Shown piece after piece: positions 15,587-24,129 of a stretch of 28,183 nt of DNA (position 1 is the first letter of the stretch; each line of letters begins with the position of its first letter). Under the pieces are notes generated by a model. That model saw only the letters and a program-made list of their open reading frames with translations, did not search any database and had not been told where the DNA came from. The DNA comes from an uncultured Micavibrio sp. (lineage in GTDB: Bacteria > Pseudomonadota > Alphaproteobacteria > Micavibrionales > UBA1664), in NCBI GenBank assembly GCA_937896295.1, contig CALBME010000016.1, forward strand, positions 1 through 28,183, given 5' to 3'. The position numbers and the translations under genes are program-made.

Positions 15587-17030
15587 CACCGACCCTTCAG
15601 ATACCAACAAGGGTATGACCAACATCCCGGAACTCTCGGTTTCCGAGCTGTCGGGCGCGGTCAAGCGCACGGTCGAGGATGCGTTCGGCTTTGTCCGCGT
15701 CCGGGGTGAGATTTCCAAGGTCACTTTGGCCAAATCCGGCCATTTATACACCACGCTCAAGGACGAAAACGCCGCCTTGGAGGCCGTAGCATGGAAGGCG
15801 ACGGTCGCCCGACTCTCCATAAAACCGGCGGAGGGGATGGAGGTGGTGGCGACAGGCCGCCTGACCACCTATCCCGGCCGCTCCAATTACCAGCTCATCA
15901 TCGAAAGCATCGAACTCGCAGGCGCCGGCGCGATCCTGAAGATGCTCGAAGACCGGAAGAAAAAACTCGCGGCGGAGGGGCTGTTCGACCCCGCGCTCAA
16001 GAAACCGCTGCCCTTTGCGCCGCGCGTGATCGGTGTGGTGACCTCGCCCACCGGCGCCGTCATCCGCGATATCCTGCACCGCCTGCGCGACCGCTTCCCG
16101 GTCCATGTCCTGCTCTGGCCGGTGAACGTACAGGGGGCGAACGCCGCCGGTGAAGTCGTGCGCGGTATTGTGGGACTGAACAACCTCGACACCCCCCCCG
16201 ATCTCATCATCGTGGCACGGGGCGGCGGCAGTATCGAGGACCTGATGCCCTTCAACGACGAATCGGTGGTCCGCGCCGCCGCCGAATCCGTCGTTCCCCT
16301 TATTTCCGCGGTCGGCCATGAAACCGACGTGACGCTGATCGATTTTGCCGCCGACAAACGCGCGCCCACGCCCACCGCCGCCGCGGAAATGGCCGTGCCA
16401 GTGCGCGATGATCTTCTTGCGCAGCTTCATGACTGGGCCGCCCGTATGAACGCATGCACCCGCGCGGTCTTTAAGAACGCCCGGCGCGATATCGATCACG
16501 CTGCCCGCGTCCTGGGCAATATCGAACGCGTGCTTGAAGGTCCGGTGCAGCGCCTGGATCGCGCGGGGCTTCAGCTTGACCGCGCCTTTGAAAAGCACAT
16601 CGCGTCCGCCGAACGAAAACTTTCGAAAATGGCCCTGCGCACGCCGCAGGAAAGTCTTGTCCACGCAACCGCCCGGCTCGACCAGCGTGTCCTGAAAATG
16701 GGCAATGCGTGGCAGCGTCATGTCAGTGGCGCTGAAAACCGTCTGGCCAAAATCCGACTGCGCACACCGGACGATATGGTGAACGCCATGTCCCTGCGTC
16801 TTGTCAACGTCGCCCAGCGTCTGAAGATCGATCTGAATCCGTATGATAAAAACGTGGCGGCGCTGGCTCGCACGCTCGAAACCCTGTCCTACCGCAATAC
16901 GCTCGCACGCGGCTTTGCCGTCGTGCGTGCAGCGGATGGCAAACCGGTATCGTCTGTAAAGAATGTGAAATCGGGCGATGCCGTGACCGTCGAATTCCAC
17001 GACGGAAAGACACCTGCGAAAATATCCTAG
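15570..17030 (+). CDS. xseA: Exodeoxyribonuclease VII large subunit
   Basis: Catalytic subunit of exonuclease VII, which degrades single-stranded DNA in repair and recombination together with XseB. It has 486 residues. The N-terminal OB-fold part contains ELSVSELSGAVKRTVEDAFG and the catalytic region has VVTSPTGAVIRDILHRLRDR, RGGGS at 217-221 and GHETD at 249-253, all typical of the family. From about 290 the sequence is a long helical repeat region with two similar copies (AERKLSKMALRTPQE and AENRLAKIRLRTPDD). Two starts are possible: 15570, used here because a variable N-terminal tail is common, and 15615, which would begin MTNIPEL. Neither has an ideal ribosome binding site. No xseB is visible in the window. 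The last 4 nt overlap the convergent epimerase-like gene. Confidence 0.94.
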   Translation: MADLFNTDPSDTNKGMTNIPELSVSELSGAVKRTVEDAFGFVRVRGEISKVTLAKSGHLYTTLKDENAALEAVAWKATVARLSIKPAEGMEVVATGRLTTYPGRSNYQLIIESIELAGAGAILKMLEDRKKKLAAEGLFDPALKKPLPFAPRVIGVVTSPTGAVIRDILHRLRDRFPVHVLLWPVNVQGANAAGEVVRGIVGLNNLDTPPDLIIVARGGGSIEDLMPFNDESVVRAAAESVVPLISAVGHETDVTLIDFAADKRAPTPTAAAEMAVPVRDDLLAQLHDWAARMNACTRAVFKNARRDIDHAARVLGNIERVLEGPVQRLDRAGLQLDRAFEKHIASAERKLSKMALRTPQESLVHATARLDQRVLKMGNAWQRHVSGAENRLAKIRLRTPDDMVNAMSLRLVNVAQRLKIDLNPYDKNVAALARTLETLSYRNTLARGFAVVRAADGKPVSSVKNVKSGDAVTVEFHDGKTPAKIS

Positions 17031-17953
17031 CTACCCGCGTTGCCGTCGCGGCGGAAAAATTCCATCGGCATGCGCGACATGCGCTCGTCCTCGGCGCACG
17101 CGGCAAGGCCGGTGATGTAATCGGGATATTTCAGTTTGACGCCCAGCTCGTCCTTGATCCGGTCGTTTTTGACGCGCTTGTTATCAAGGTAAAAGCTGCG
17201 CGCGATCGGCGCCTGGTCGACAGAATCGAACGGGATCAGCGGCGGTACGGGCAGGCCCATCAGCTCGCACGCCCGGGCGATCAGGGCATGCGACGGTGCG
17301 GGCATGTCGTCCGCCACGTTATAGGCGCGTCCCGGATTGGGCAGCGCCATCGATGCCTGCAGGACCTGAACGATATCGTCGACATGCACGCGGTTGAACG
17401 CATGGCCCGGCTTGTCGATGCGGCGGGAATTGCCTGCGCGCACGGCGTCCAGCGCCGACCGGCCGGGGCCGTAAATGCCGGCCAGGCGGAAAATATGCAC
17501 CGGCATGCGTTCGTTCGCATGCATCGAAAGCCACTGCGCCTCGGCAAGGGCGCGACGGCTGCCGCGTTTGTTGGTCGGGCGCTGTTCGCCCGTTTCGTCG
17601 ACCCAGCCGCCGTCGCGGTCGCCGTATACAGACGTCGATGACAGCAGTCCCGCCCATTTGATCGTATCAATGCGCAACAGGTCGTCGGCGTGATGGGTGA
17701 AGGCCGGATCGCCGTTATCGGTCGGCGGCACGGACAACAGCATATGCGTGGTGCCTTCCAGCGCCATCAGCGGATCGTCCAGTGGATGATCGTCGTCGAA
17801 CAGGTACATCTGGATGCCGCGCGCGCGCAACGCGCGCAGTTTTTCAAGGTCGCGGGTGGTACCGGCGATGACCCATTCCGGGTCCTGCTTTTTCAACGTG
17901 TCGGCCAGCGCCTGTGCGACATAGCCATAGCCGAAGCAGAATAACTTCTTCAT
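17027..17953 (-). CDS. NAD-dependent epimerase/dehydratase-family protein (SDR, YeeZ-like)
   Basis: A 308-residue extended short-chain dehydrogenase-fold protein. The nucleotide-binding motif is FGYGYVAQAL near residues 7-16, a GxGxxA type variant. The SSTSVYGDRDGGWVDE segment carries the Ser/Tyr region typical of the family, and the AGIYGPGRSALD segment is the conserved substrate-side motif. It resembles the YeeZ group of sugar-nucleotide-epimerase-like proteins, whose substrate is generally unknown. Its ATG follows the fzlA stop codon directly (TGA then ATG), so the two are probably co-transcribed and coupled. The 3' end overlaps xseA by 4 nt. Confidence 0.85.
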   Translation of the reverse strand: MKKLFCFGYGYVAQALADTLKKQDPEWVIAGTTRDLEKLRALRARGIQMYLFDDDHPLDDPLMALEGTTHMLLSVPPTDNGDPAFTHHADDLLRIDTIKWAGLLSSTSVYGDRDGGWVDETGEQRPTNKRGSRRALAEAQWLSMHANERMPVHIFRLAGIYGPGRSALDAVRAGNSRRIDKPGHAFNRVHVDDIVQVLQASMALPNPGRAYNVADDMPAPSHALIARACELMGLPVPPLIPFDSVDQAPIARSFYLDNKRVKNDRIKDELGVKLKYPDYITGLAACAEDERMSRMPMEFFRRDGNAGS

Positions 17954-18622
17954 TCAGAAATCCAGTTTTGAATAATGCGGAACCGGCGCAAAACCGGGCA
18001 CCATGTCCTCGAGCAGGGGTCGGAAAGACGGGCGCGCCTTCATGCGGGCAAACCACGCTTTCGCGCCCGGGTGTTCGTCCCACGGCACATCACCGATATA
18101 GTCGATGGCTGACAGGTGCCCAGCCGCGCAGATATCGGCCAGCGAAAAACGGTCCCCGGCCAGCCAGCGCCGTTTTTCCATCAGGTAGGAAATGTAATCA
18201 AGGTGGTAATGGATATTGGCGTGACCTGCACGGATCGACGGCCCATGCGGTTCGCCCAGCTTCAGGAACCGCTTCATGATTTTTTCGCCCACCAGGTTGT
18301 CGGTCACCTCGCGGTTGAATTTGACGTCGAACCATCCGACCAGGCGGCGTGTTTCCGCGCGCTGCAGGGCGTCGGGGCCCAGCAGGCTGGTATGGTCATA
18401 AACCTCTTCCAGGTATTCGCAGATGACGTTCGAATTGCTTAAGACCGTGCCGTCTTCTTCCACCATCACCGGCACGTCGCCGGCAGGGTTGATCGACAGG
18501 AATTCGGTGCGGCGCTCCCAGATCTTTTCGACCTTGAGCTGGAAATCGAGGCCTTTCTCCGCCAGGGCCACACGGACCTTGCGTGAAAACGGATGAAGCC
18601 ACAGGTGATACAGGGTGCGCAT
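17954..18622 (-). CDS. fzlA: GST-fold protein, likely FtsZ-localized protein A (FzlA)
   Basis: A 222-residue glutathione-S-transferase-fold protein. The N-terminal thioredoxin half (1-80) has LHPFSRKVRVALAEKGLDF and the cis-Pro region INPAGDVPVMVEEDG; the helical half has WLAGDRFSLADICAAGHLSA. The stretch KARPSFRPLLEDMVPGFAP with the tail PVPHYSKLDF resembles the C-terminal tail of alphaproteobacterial FzlA, the GST homologue that binds FtsZ and controls constriction in Caulobacter. FzlA does not act as a classical GST. The identification rests on memory of that tail; an ordinary GST is the alternative. The ATG has no Shine-Dalgarno, but TATGAT lies 8 nt upstream, suggesting a leaderless mRNA. 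Confidence 0.72.
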   Translation of the reverse strand: MRTLYHLWLHPFSRKVRVALAEKGLDFQLKVEKIWERRTEFLSINPAGDVPVMVEEDGTVLSNSNVICEYLEEVYDHTSLLGPDALQRAETRRLVGWFDVKFNREVTDNLVGEKIMKRFLKLGEPHGPSIRAGHANIHYHLDYISYLMEKRRWLAGDRFSLADICAAGHLSAIDYIGDVPWDEHPGAKAWFARMKARPSFRPLLEDMVPGFAPVPHYSKLDF

Positions 18623-18630
18623 TGGCCGCT

Positions 18631-18636
18631 ATCATA
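18631..18636 (-). promoter_or_regulatory. -10 element candidate before fzlA
   Basis: TATGAT on the minus strand, a 5/6 match to TATAAT, ends 8 nt before the fzlA ATG. No clear -35 is seen at 16-18 nt. It suggests a transcript beginning at or near the start codon. Confidence 0.35.
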
Positions 18637-18689
18637 CCGCAAACCGGCTGTGCATGATAGGGGCTAACCTGTTGGCGCAATGGCCTTAT

Positions 18690-19823
18690 TTACTTCGCCT
18701 TGCGTGCCTTCATGGTCAGGTCGACGGATATGACCACGGCGTCCCCCACCATGCCGGGATCGGCCCATTGACCGTCCCCAATGCCGAAATCCAGCCGTTT
18801 CAGGGTGGTCGACCCCACGCAATGCGCGGTGATCACGCCGTCCTCTTCGGTGGTGGTCATGGTAAAGGGCAGGTCGATAGGCTTGTCGATGCCGCGTAAG
18901 TGCAGCGTGCCGCTGGCCAGGAAGGAATCCGCTGTCTTGCCCGATTTTTCGAACTTGGTGATCGTATAGGACGCGGTCGGCATGGTCACCGTGTCGAACC
19001 AGGCCGCGCCCTTGACCGCGTCGTCGCGCTCCGCATTCTGGGAATCGAAGCTGGCAAGGTCGATGACGATGCGTGCATTGCCCTTTTCAGGCTTGGCGGG
19101 GTCCAGTTCGACCTGCCCGTCAAAGGATTTGAACCGCCCCTCGAACGCCGATCCTTCCTGCGTCGCCTTGACCTTGAGTGTGCTGACGCTGCGGTCGATC
19201 GTCCAGGTCGGAAAGGTGGTGCCCTGCTGCTGGGCATGGGCGGGCCCCGCGGCCAGCAGAAACAGGACCATCGCCGGCTTCATGAACGGCGCCATCCGGC
19301 GGAAGGTCGAATCACGGTCGATCACCATGTGCTTGAGGACCCCGGCGACGTGCAGGCCGATGAAAACCCACAGCAATGTGGCAATGATTTCATGCGCGGA
19401 TTCCATCTGTTCGCGGAACGCGGGATCCGCCGCCGTGATGCTGGGCACGGGGAAGAGCCCGAACCAGTTGATGGTTGAATTCGCAGCCGACGTCAGAAGC
19501 CACCCGGTCAGCGGCTGGCCGATGATCAACGCATAGAATCCCCAGTGCACGACCGTGGCCGCCCAGTGTTCATACCATTTGTGATTGTTTTCGCGTGGCA
19601 GATTCCAGTTGACCAGCTTCCACGCAAGGCGAAGGACCGCCAAAGCCAGAATGGTGATGCCCAGCGATTTGTGAAGGGAATAGACCCAGAATTTATCGGG
19701 CCCGGCCGGAAGGTCCCCCATCACCACCCCCATGACCAGCATCATCAGGATCAGGATGGCGGTCGTCCAGTGAAAGAAACGGGCGACGGCCCCGTAACGG
19801 TCCTGTGTATTGGTCCACTGCAT
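18690..19823 (-). CDS. Cytochrome b561-YceI fusion protein
   Basis: A 377-residue protein with two domains that are usually separate. Residues 1-170 are a four-helix cytochrome b561 membrane domain with candidate haem ligands H18, H51, H93, H144, H158 and H165 (two pairs expected). After a link comes MKPAMVLFLLAAGPAHA (181-197), which looks like a signal peptide and would act as a fifth membrane segment. A full YceI domain (about 205-377) follows, a lipocalin-like fold that binds isoprenoid chains in the periplasm. With four helices ending inside, the fifth segment would export YceI, so the fusion makes topological sense. The start at 19823 is chosen over an upstream in-frame start because GGGAGA lies about 7 nt before it. 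In E. coli YceI and b561-like YceJ are operon partners. It is the third gene of the unit. Confidence 0.88.
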   Translation of the reverse strand: MQWTNTQDRYGAVARFFHWTTAILILMMLVMGVVMGDLPAGPDKFWVYSLHKSLGITILALAVLRLAWKLVNWNLPRENNHKWYEHWAATVVHWGFYALIIGQPLTGWLLTSAANSTINWFGLFPVPSITAADPAFREQMESAHEIIATLLWVFIGLHVAGVLKHMVIDRDSTFRRMAPFMKPAMVLFLLAAGPAHAQQQGTTFPTWTIDRSVSTLKVKATQEGSAFEGRFKSFDGQVELDPAKPEKGNARIVIDLASFDSQNAERDDAVKGAAWFDTVTMPTASYTITKFEKSGKTADSFLASGTLHLRGIDKPIDLPFTMTTTEEDGVITAHCVGSTTLKRLDFGIGDGQWADPGMVGDAVVISVDLTMKARKAK

Positions 19824-19839
19824 GAAATCTCTCCCCCGC

Positions 19840-20676
19840 TTAATACGCTTTTTCAAGAATGACGGTGTTGCCGATATAAAAATCCAGGTATTTGCGGATC
19901 AGGGTTTCCATCGTCCCGTCCGCGACCATCGAAAAAATGGCCGTATCGATCATGGCTTTAAGCCGCGTATCGCCCAAAGGCAAGGCCAGCGCGATGGGCA
20001 CCACCGTGATGGGGTGGTCGGGCGCCGCGATTTTAAGGGCGCCGGGGTTGGCCGCGTTGAATTTATCCACCACGACCGGGCTGCACGTGGCGATGGCGTC
20101 GTACTTGCGCGCGACAATGCCCTGCAGCGCCTCGGCGAACGACATGGTGGCGGGAATGGGAACGATCCGGGCCTTCGGGAAAAGGACGCTTGGCATCTGG
20201 TGCGAAACATCGCCGTCATAGCCTGCGAATGTCTTGTCAGGGGCGTTCAGCGCATCCGTGCTTTCGTCATACGCGATCGCATCGCCGCGCACACAGGGAA
20301 AAACCTTGTTCCGGTAGATCGGCGCGGAAAAAGACATGGCGCCCGCGCGGCTTGGCGTCTGCCACAGCAGGCCGCAGAACGCGTCGTAACGGCCCGCGCG
20401 CATGCCGGCGGCGATTTCGCCGTACCCGGCATTCTCGCTCCATTCGACCTTCAGGCCCAGGCGTTTGCCGATTTCGTTGGTGACGTCATACATCATCCCG
20501 CTGATGTTTTTGGTGGCGGGATCGACGCTTAAGAAAGGGGGCAGTGAATCATACGCGCAGCGCAAGCTGCGCGTCTGCATCACATGATCGAACCCCGCCG
20601 TGCTGCCTTCGGCCCGCCCTTGTGTCGAAAACGCAAACGACAGGATCAGCAGCGCGGCGGCGATCAGGTGTTTCAT
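19840..20676 (-). CDS. Periplasmic solute-binding protein (type 2, amino-acid-like)
   Basis: A 278-residue exported protein of the bacterial extracellular solute-binding protein family 3. Residues 1-22 are a signal peptide ending GRA. Family features include YDSLPPFLS and the segment SGMMYDVTNEIGKRLGLKVE followed by W, and later VARKYDAIATCSPVVVDKFN. These proteins usually feed amino acids to ABC permeases, or act as sensors, but no permease or ATPase gene is nearby, so the partner is unknown. Its ATG overlaps the yceI stop (TAATG), and the b561-YceI fusion begins 16 nt after its stop, so all three are one unit. The combination with YceI and b561 proteins is unusual and could mean a role in redox- or lipid-related envelope function. 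Confidence 0.85.
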   Translation of the reverse strand: MKHLIAAALLILSFAFSTQGRAEGSTAGFDHVMQTRSLRCAYDSLPPFLSVDPATKNISGMMYDVTNEIGKRLGLKVEWSENAGYGEIAAGMRAGRYDAFCGLLWQTPSRAGAMSFSAPIYRNKVFPCVRGDAIAYDESTDALNAPDKTFAGYDGDVSHQMPSVLFPKARIVPIPATMSFAEALQGIVARKYDAIATCSPVVVDKFNAANPGALKIAAPDHPITVVPIALALPLGDTRLKAMIDTAIFSMVADGTMETLIRKYLDFYIGNTVILEKAY

Positions 20677-21266
20677 TACGGGTTCACGCCCGGGACGACC
20701 GAACCTTCGACCGTGATCATCAGTTTCACGTCATCCGATACCATCGGAATGCCGTATGCCATGCCCCACTCGCTGCGCTTGAGGGTGCCGGTAGCGTCAA
20801 AGCCGCAGGTCTGCGCCTTGGTCATCATGTGTTCGCCGCACTTGTTCCAGGTCACGTCCAGCGTGACGGGCTTGGTCTGGCCCAGCATGGTCAGGTCGCC
20901 GGTCAGCTTGGCGGTTTTTTCGCCCGTCATTTCGACCTTGGTGCTCTTGAACGCCATGGTCGGGAACTGGGCGGTGTTGAACATGTCCTTGCCCTTCACG
21001 TGTTCTTCCCATTTCGCATCGTCCATGTTCAGGGAATCGGTCTGGATGGTGACCTGCGTTTTGCCTTCCGCCGGTTTGGCTTCGTCAAAGGTGAAGTCGC
21101 CGTCGAATTTCAGGAATTTGCCGTTCGAATGGGAAAAGCCCATGTGTTCGACGAAAAACAGGATCTGCGTATGCAGCGGGTCGAACTTGTACGTTTTGGT
21201 TTCGGCCTGTGCGGAGGAAAAGGCGCAGACGCTTAAAGCGGCGGCAAGCAGTAAACGGCGGAACAT
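20676..21266 (-). CDS. YceI family periplasmic protein
   Basis: A 196-residue secreted protein with a signal peptide (1-21, ending AQA) and a full YceI domain. Typical segments are YKFDPLHTQILFFVEHMGF and, later, LTGDLTMLGQTKPVTLDV and GTLKRSEWGMAYG. YceI proteins form a lipocalin-like barrel that binds long isoprenoid chains such as polyisoprenoid quinone precursors; the physiological role is not settled. It is the first gene of the yceI / solute-binding / b561-YceI unit, with a candidate promoter upstream, and its stop overlaps the next start. AAGGGG lies about 10 nt before the ATG, slightly far. Confidence 0.92.
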   Translation of the reverse strand: MFRRLLLAAALSVCAFSSAQAETKTYKFDPLHTQILFFVEHMGFSHSNGKFLKFDGDFTFDEAKPAEGKTQVTIQTDSLNMDDAKWEEHVKGKDMFNTAQFPTMAFKSTKVEMTGEKTAKLTGDLTMLGQTKPVTLDVTWNKCGEHMMTKAQTCGFDATGTLKRSEWGMAYGIPMVSDDVKLMITVEGSVVPGVNP

Positions 21267-21299
21267 GATGGTGAAACCCCTTGTTGGATGTGTTCGTCC

Positions 21300-21327
21300 A
21301 ATTTAGGCGAAGGAACCATTCCTGCAA
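21300..21327 (-). promoter_or_regulatory. Candidate promoter of the yceI operon
   Basis: TTGCAG (21327-21322), 16 nt and TAAATT (21305-21300) on the minus strand, 33 nt before the yceI ATG. Both boxes match 4/6. Confidence 0.35.
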
Positions 21328-21335
21328 GAGGGATT

Positions 21336-21365
21336 AAAAAACCCGGCTCCAAAAAAGCCGGGTTT
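21336..21365 (-). terminator. Terminator of guaB
   Basis: A 10-bp stem AAACCCGGCT (21338-21347) pairs with AGCCGGGTTT (21356-21365), with an 8-nt loop and an A run at 21336-21341 that gives the U tract for minus-strand transcripts. It lies 26 nt after the guaB stop. Confidence 0.88.
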
Positions 21366-21391
21366 CTATATTCGATTCATATTTGGGGCGC

Positions 21392-22882
21392 TTATTCCTG
21401 ACGGTAGTTCGGCGCCTCGTGGGTGATGGCGACGTCATGCACGTGGGATTCGCGGTAACCCGCGCCCGTCATGCGCACGAACTGCGCGTTCGCCTTCATG
21501 TCGGCGATGGTGCGCGACCCGGTGTAACCCATGGCGGCGCGAAGCCCCCCGGTCAGTTGGTGCACGACATTGCCCATCGGGCCTTTATAAGGCACGCGGC
21601 CCTCGATGCCTTCCGGCACCAGTTTCTGGGTTTCCTTGACCTTGCCCTGGAAATAACGGTCGGCCGAACCCTGCGACATCGCACCCACCGAACCCATGCC
21701 GCGATACGATTTGTAACTCCGGCCCTGATACAGGATCATTTCGCCCGGGGCTTCGTCCGTGCCCGCGAACATCGATCCCAGCATGATGACGTCGGCACCT
21801 GCCGCAATCGCCTTGCCCAGATCGCCCGAATAGCGGATGCCGCCATCCCCGATAACGGGAATGTCATGGCGCGCTGCCGCTTCGGCCACGTCCATGATGG
21901 CGGTCAGCTGCGGCACGCCCACACCTGCCACCACGCGCGTGGTGCAGATCGAACCGGGGCCGATACCGACCTTGATGGCGTCTGCGCCCGCGTCGATCAG
22001 GGCGCGTGCGGCGTCGGCGGTGGCGACGTTGCCGGCAATGACCTCAACCGCGTTGGTGCGCATGCGGCGGATCTTGGTCACCGCCTCCAGCACGCCCTTC
22101 GAATGGCCATGCGCGGTATCGACGATGATGACGTCGACTTCCGCATCGGCCAGCGCCTGTGCGCGCTCGAATCCGCCATCGCCGGTGCCGACGGCCGCGC
22201 CGACGCGCAGGCGTCCATGGCTGTCCTTGCATGCGGACGGGTATTGCGTCGATTTTTCGATGTCCTTGACGGTTACAAGACCGATGCAGCGGTCGTCATT
22301 GTCGATGACCAGAAGTTTTTCGATGCGGTGCGTGTGCAGAAGGCGTTTGGCTTCTTCCTTGTCGACGCGGTTGCGCACCGTGATCAGCTTGTCCTTGGTC
22401 ATCAGCTCGCGCACCGGCTGGTCCAGCTGGGTGGCGAAACGCACGTCGCGGTTGGTCAGGATGCCCGCCAGCTTGCGGTTCTGTTCGACAACGGGAATGC
22501 CGGAAATACCGTATTTGCGCATCAGGTCGAACGCCTCGGCCAGCGTGGCGTCGGGCGAAATCGTGATGGGGTTGACCACCATGCCGCTTTCATAGCGTTT
22601 GACTTTACGCACTTCCTCGACCTGTCCGCCCACGGACAGGTTGCGGTGGATGATGCCGAGACCTCCCTCGCGGGCCAATGCGATCGCCATGCGTGCTTCG
22701 GTGACGGTGTCCATGGCGGCGGACAGCAGCGGAATGTTCAGGGTGATCTGTTTGGTCAGGCGCGTCGAAATATTGACGTCCAGCGGCTGGACATCGGACG
22801 CGGCAGGCACCAGCAGGACGTCGTCAAACGTCAGGGCTTCCCGGATCTCTTTTTTCGAAGGTGTTCTGGACGCAAAGGCCAT
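21392..22882 (-). CDS. guaB: Inosine-5'-monophosphate dehydrogenase
   Basis: Catalyses IMP to XMP, the committed step of GMP synthesis. It has 496 residues. The barrel starts with ALTFDDVLLVPAASDV; two CBS domains (about 95-215) are inserted, and the catalytic loop GIGPGSICTTR carries C313. The mobile flap region EGIEGRVPYKGPMGNVVHQL and the C-terminal SRTIADMKANAQFVRMTGAG are typical. AAAGGAGA with 8 nt spacing before the ATG is the strongest ribosome binding site in the region. It is a probable single-gene unit with its own terminator; guaA is not adjacent. Confidence 0.97.
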   Translation of the reverse strand: MAFASRTPSKKEIREALTFDDVLLVPAASDVQPLDVNISTRLTKQITLNIPLLSAAMDTVTEARMAIALAREGGLGIIHRNLSVGGQVEEVRKVKRYESGMVVNPITISPDATLAEAFDLMRKYGISGIPVVEQNRKLAGILTNRDVRFATQLDQPVRELMTKDKLITVRNRVDKEEAKRLLHTHRIEKLLVIDNDDRCIGLVTVKDIEKSTQYPSACKDSHGRLRVGAAVGTGDGGFERAQALADAEVDVIIVDTAHGHSKGVLEAVTKIRRMRTNAVEVIAGNVATADAARALIDAGADAIKVGIGPGSICTTRVVAGVGVPQLTAIMDVAEAAARHDIPVIGDGGIRYSGDLGKAIAAGADVIMLGSMFAGTDEAPGEMILYQGRSYKSYRGMGSVGAMSQGSADRYFQGKVKETQKLVPEGIEGRVPYKGPMGNVVHQLTGGLRAAMGYTGSRTIADMKANAQFVRMTGAGYRESHVHDVAITHEAPNYRQE

Positions 22883-22945
22883 TTTAGGTATCTCCTTTGC
22901 GGGCCGACCTTATTCCTGTCCGGGGGACGATGGCAAGGTTTTTTA

Positions 22946-23986
22946 TTACCCCGGCTGCGGGTAATCCGCTTTCGGGAAATCCGGGTTTTCCGCCGGGCAG
23001 GACGGCGCCGTTTCCGTTACCCCCTCGCATACCGCGCCCTTGTCGCCGTGCTGGCACTTGAACCATTGCAGGTATTCGGGGCAGGACGGAAGGATCATGG
23101 GCGCCCTCAATGTCGCATCGCCGCCTGCGGGCGGAACGCCCGGCGACGTGTAAAGCACGCCCTTGGCGGGGTATTTGCAGCTTGGCGTGATGCGCAGGTC
23201 GTCCAGCGTGCCGTCCTTGTTCCGGCGCGCGGAAATCTGGAAATCGACGTTGTAATACCGCTCCCCGCCAAACAGTTTCTGGTGCCAGTTGCGCATGTCG
23301 ATTGAGTAGGTGTACGCGAACATATCGCGGCGTTCCGACTTCTCGAAACGCAGGCTCGCGTACTTCGCGGGCATGTCGATGTGGCGCGGCGGCGTTTTAA
23401 GCAGGTCGTTCTTTGTATATTCGTCCGCCAGCGGGAAGGGCGTCTCGAAACTCATGCTGATATACGGATCTTCCATCCGGATGTATTTTTTCTGCAACCC
23501 TTCGACATTGGCGGTGCGATGCGCCTGGTGCCATTTGGGATTGAGCCATGAATAACGCGGGCCCAGGCTTTCTGCGGCAAACACATGCAGCGTTTTTTCG
23601 TAGTTACCAGACAGGGGCAGGGACGGATCGGTCGGCGTGAAATAATACGTAATGTAACCCTTGTTGATATAGGCAGGCGGTTCGCTGATATGCGCGCCGA
23701 TCTGCGCCATGGCGGTATCGATCGAATCCATGCCCTGTTTCAGCGTCACACCGCTTTTCACCTCGGACATGATGCCCGCGCACAGGTCTTTTGAAATCTG
23801 GGCGGTCTCGTGTTCGTCGGCGGCATCGACATCGAAAAGGGTGTCGCGGAATATTTTTGCCCATGGCCGGTCCGTCTTGATGTCCGCATATTTTTCCGCC
23901 GGCGGGATCTGAAGAATACCGATAACGCTCAGGACGACGCCGGCGCCGATCAGAAGCCGGTTGCGGACATAGGGACTCATGGGCAT
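22946..23986 (-). CDS. Hypothetical membrane-anchored periplasmic protein, 346 residues
   Basis: I do not recognise this protein. A short basic start (MPMSPYVRNR) is followed by one hydrophobic segment (about 11-27, LLIGAGVVLSVIGIL) and then a soluble region, so it is probably anchored in the inner membrane facing the periplasm. There are five cysteines in the mature part, four of them in the last 80 residues (for example PSCPEYLQWFKC), which suggests disulfides. Aromatic residues are frequent in the middle. The start at 23986 is preferred over 23980 because GGAGA lies 7 nt upstream. It ends 63 nt before guaB on the same strand and could be co-transcribed with it, with no obvious functional link. 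Confidence 0.78.
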   Translation of the reverse strand: MPMSPYVRNRLLIGAGVVLSVIGILQIPPAEKYADIKTDRPWAKIFRDTLFDVDAADEHETAQISKDLCAGIMSEVKSGVTLKQGMDSIDTAMAQIGAHISEPPAYINKGYITYYFTPTDPSLPLSGNYEKTLHVFAAESLGPRYSWLNPKWHQAHRTANVEGLQKKYIRMEDPYISMSFETPFPLADEYTKNDLLKTPPRHIDMPAKYASLRFEKSERRDMFAYTYSIDMRNWHQKLFGGERYYNVDFQISARRNKDGTLDDLRITPSCKYPAKGVLYTSPGVPPAGGDATLRAPMILPSCPEYLQWFKCQHGDKGAVCEGVTETAPSCPAENPDFPKADYPQPG

Positions 23987-24117
23987 GTGCGGATCTCCGT
24001 TGCTGCCGGATATTGTCCCTCAGTTCGCTGTGGTTTGAAAGGGGCGCAAGAACAAGAGGTCTGTGTCCGCATGCATATGAAGGCAAAAGAAAAGAGGTCG
24101 TTTTAGGATAAAAGTCC

Positions 24118-24123
24118 TATAAT
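24118..24123 (+). promoter_or_regulatory. -10 element directly before the 24130 start
   Basis: A perfect TATAAT ends 6 nt before ATG 24130, which would put transcription start at the start codon. No clear -35 and no Shine-Dalgarno are seen. Confidence 0.45.
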
Positions 24124-24129
24124 GCTGTC

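Noticed and set aside
15744..17000. 418-codon minus-strand frame opposite xseA
   Set aside because: The xseA motifs are clear on the other strand; the frame has shadow composition (many His, Asp and Gly).
21383..23305. 640-codon plus-strand frame opposite guaB
   Set aside because: GuaB is unambiguous on the minus strand, and this frame crosses the guaB terminator and the guaB upstream region; no RBS or recognisable domain.
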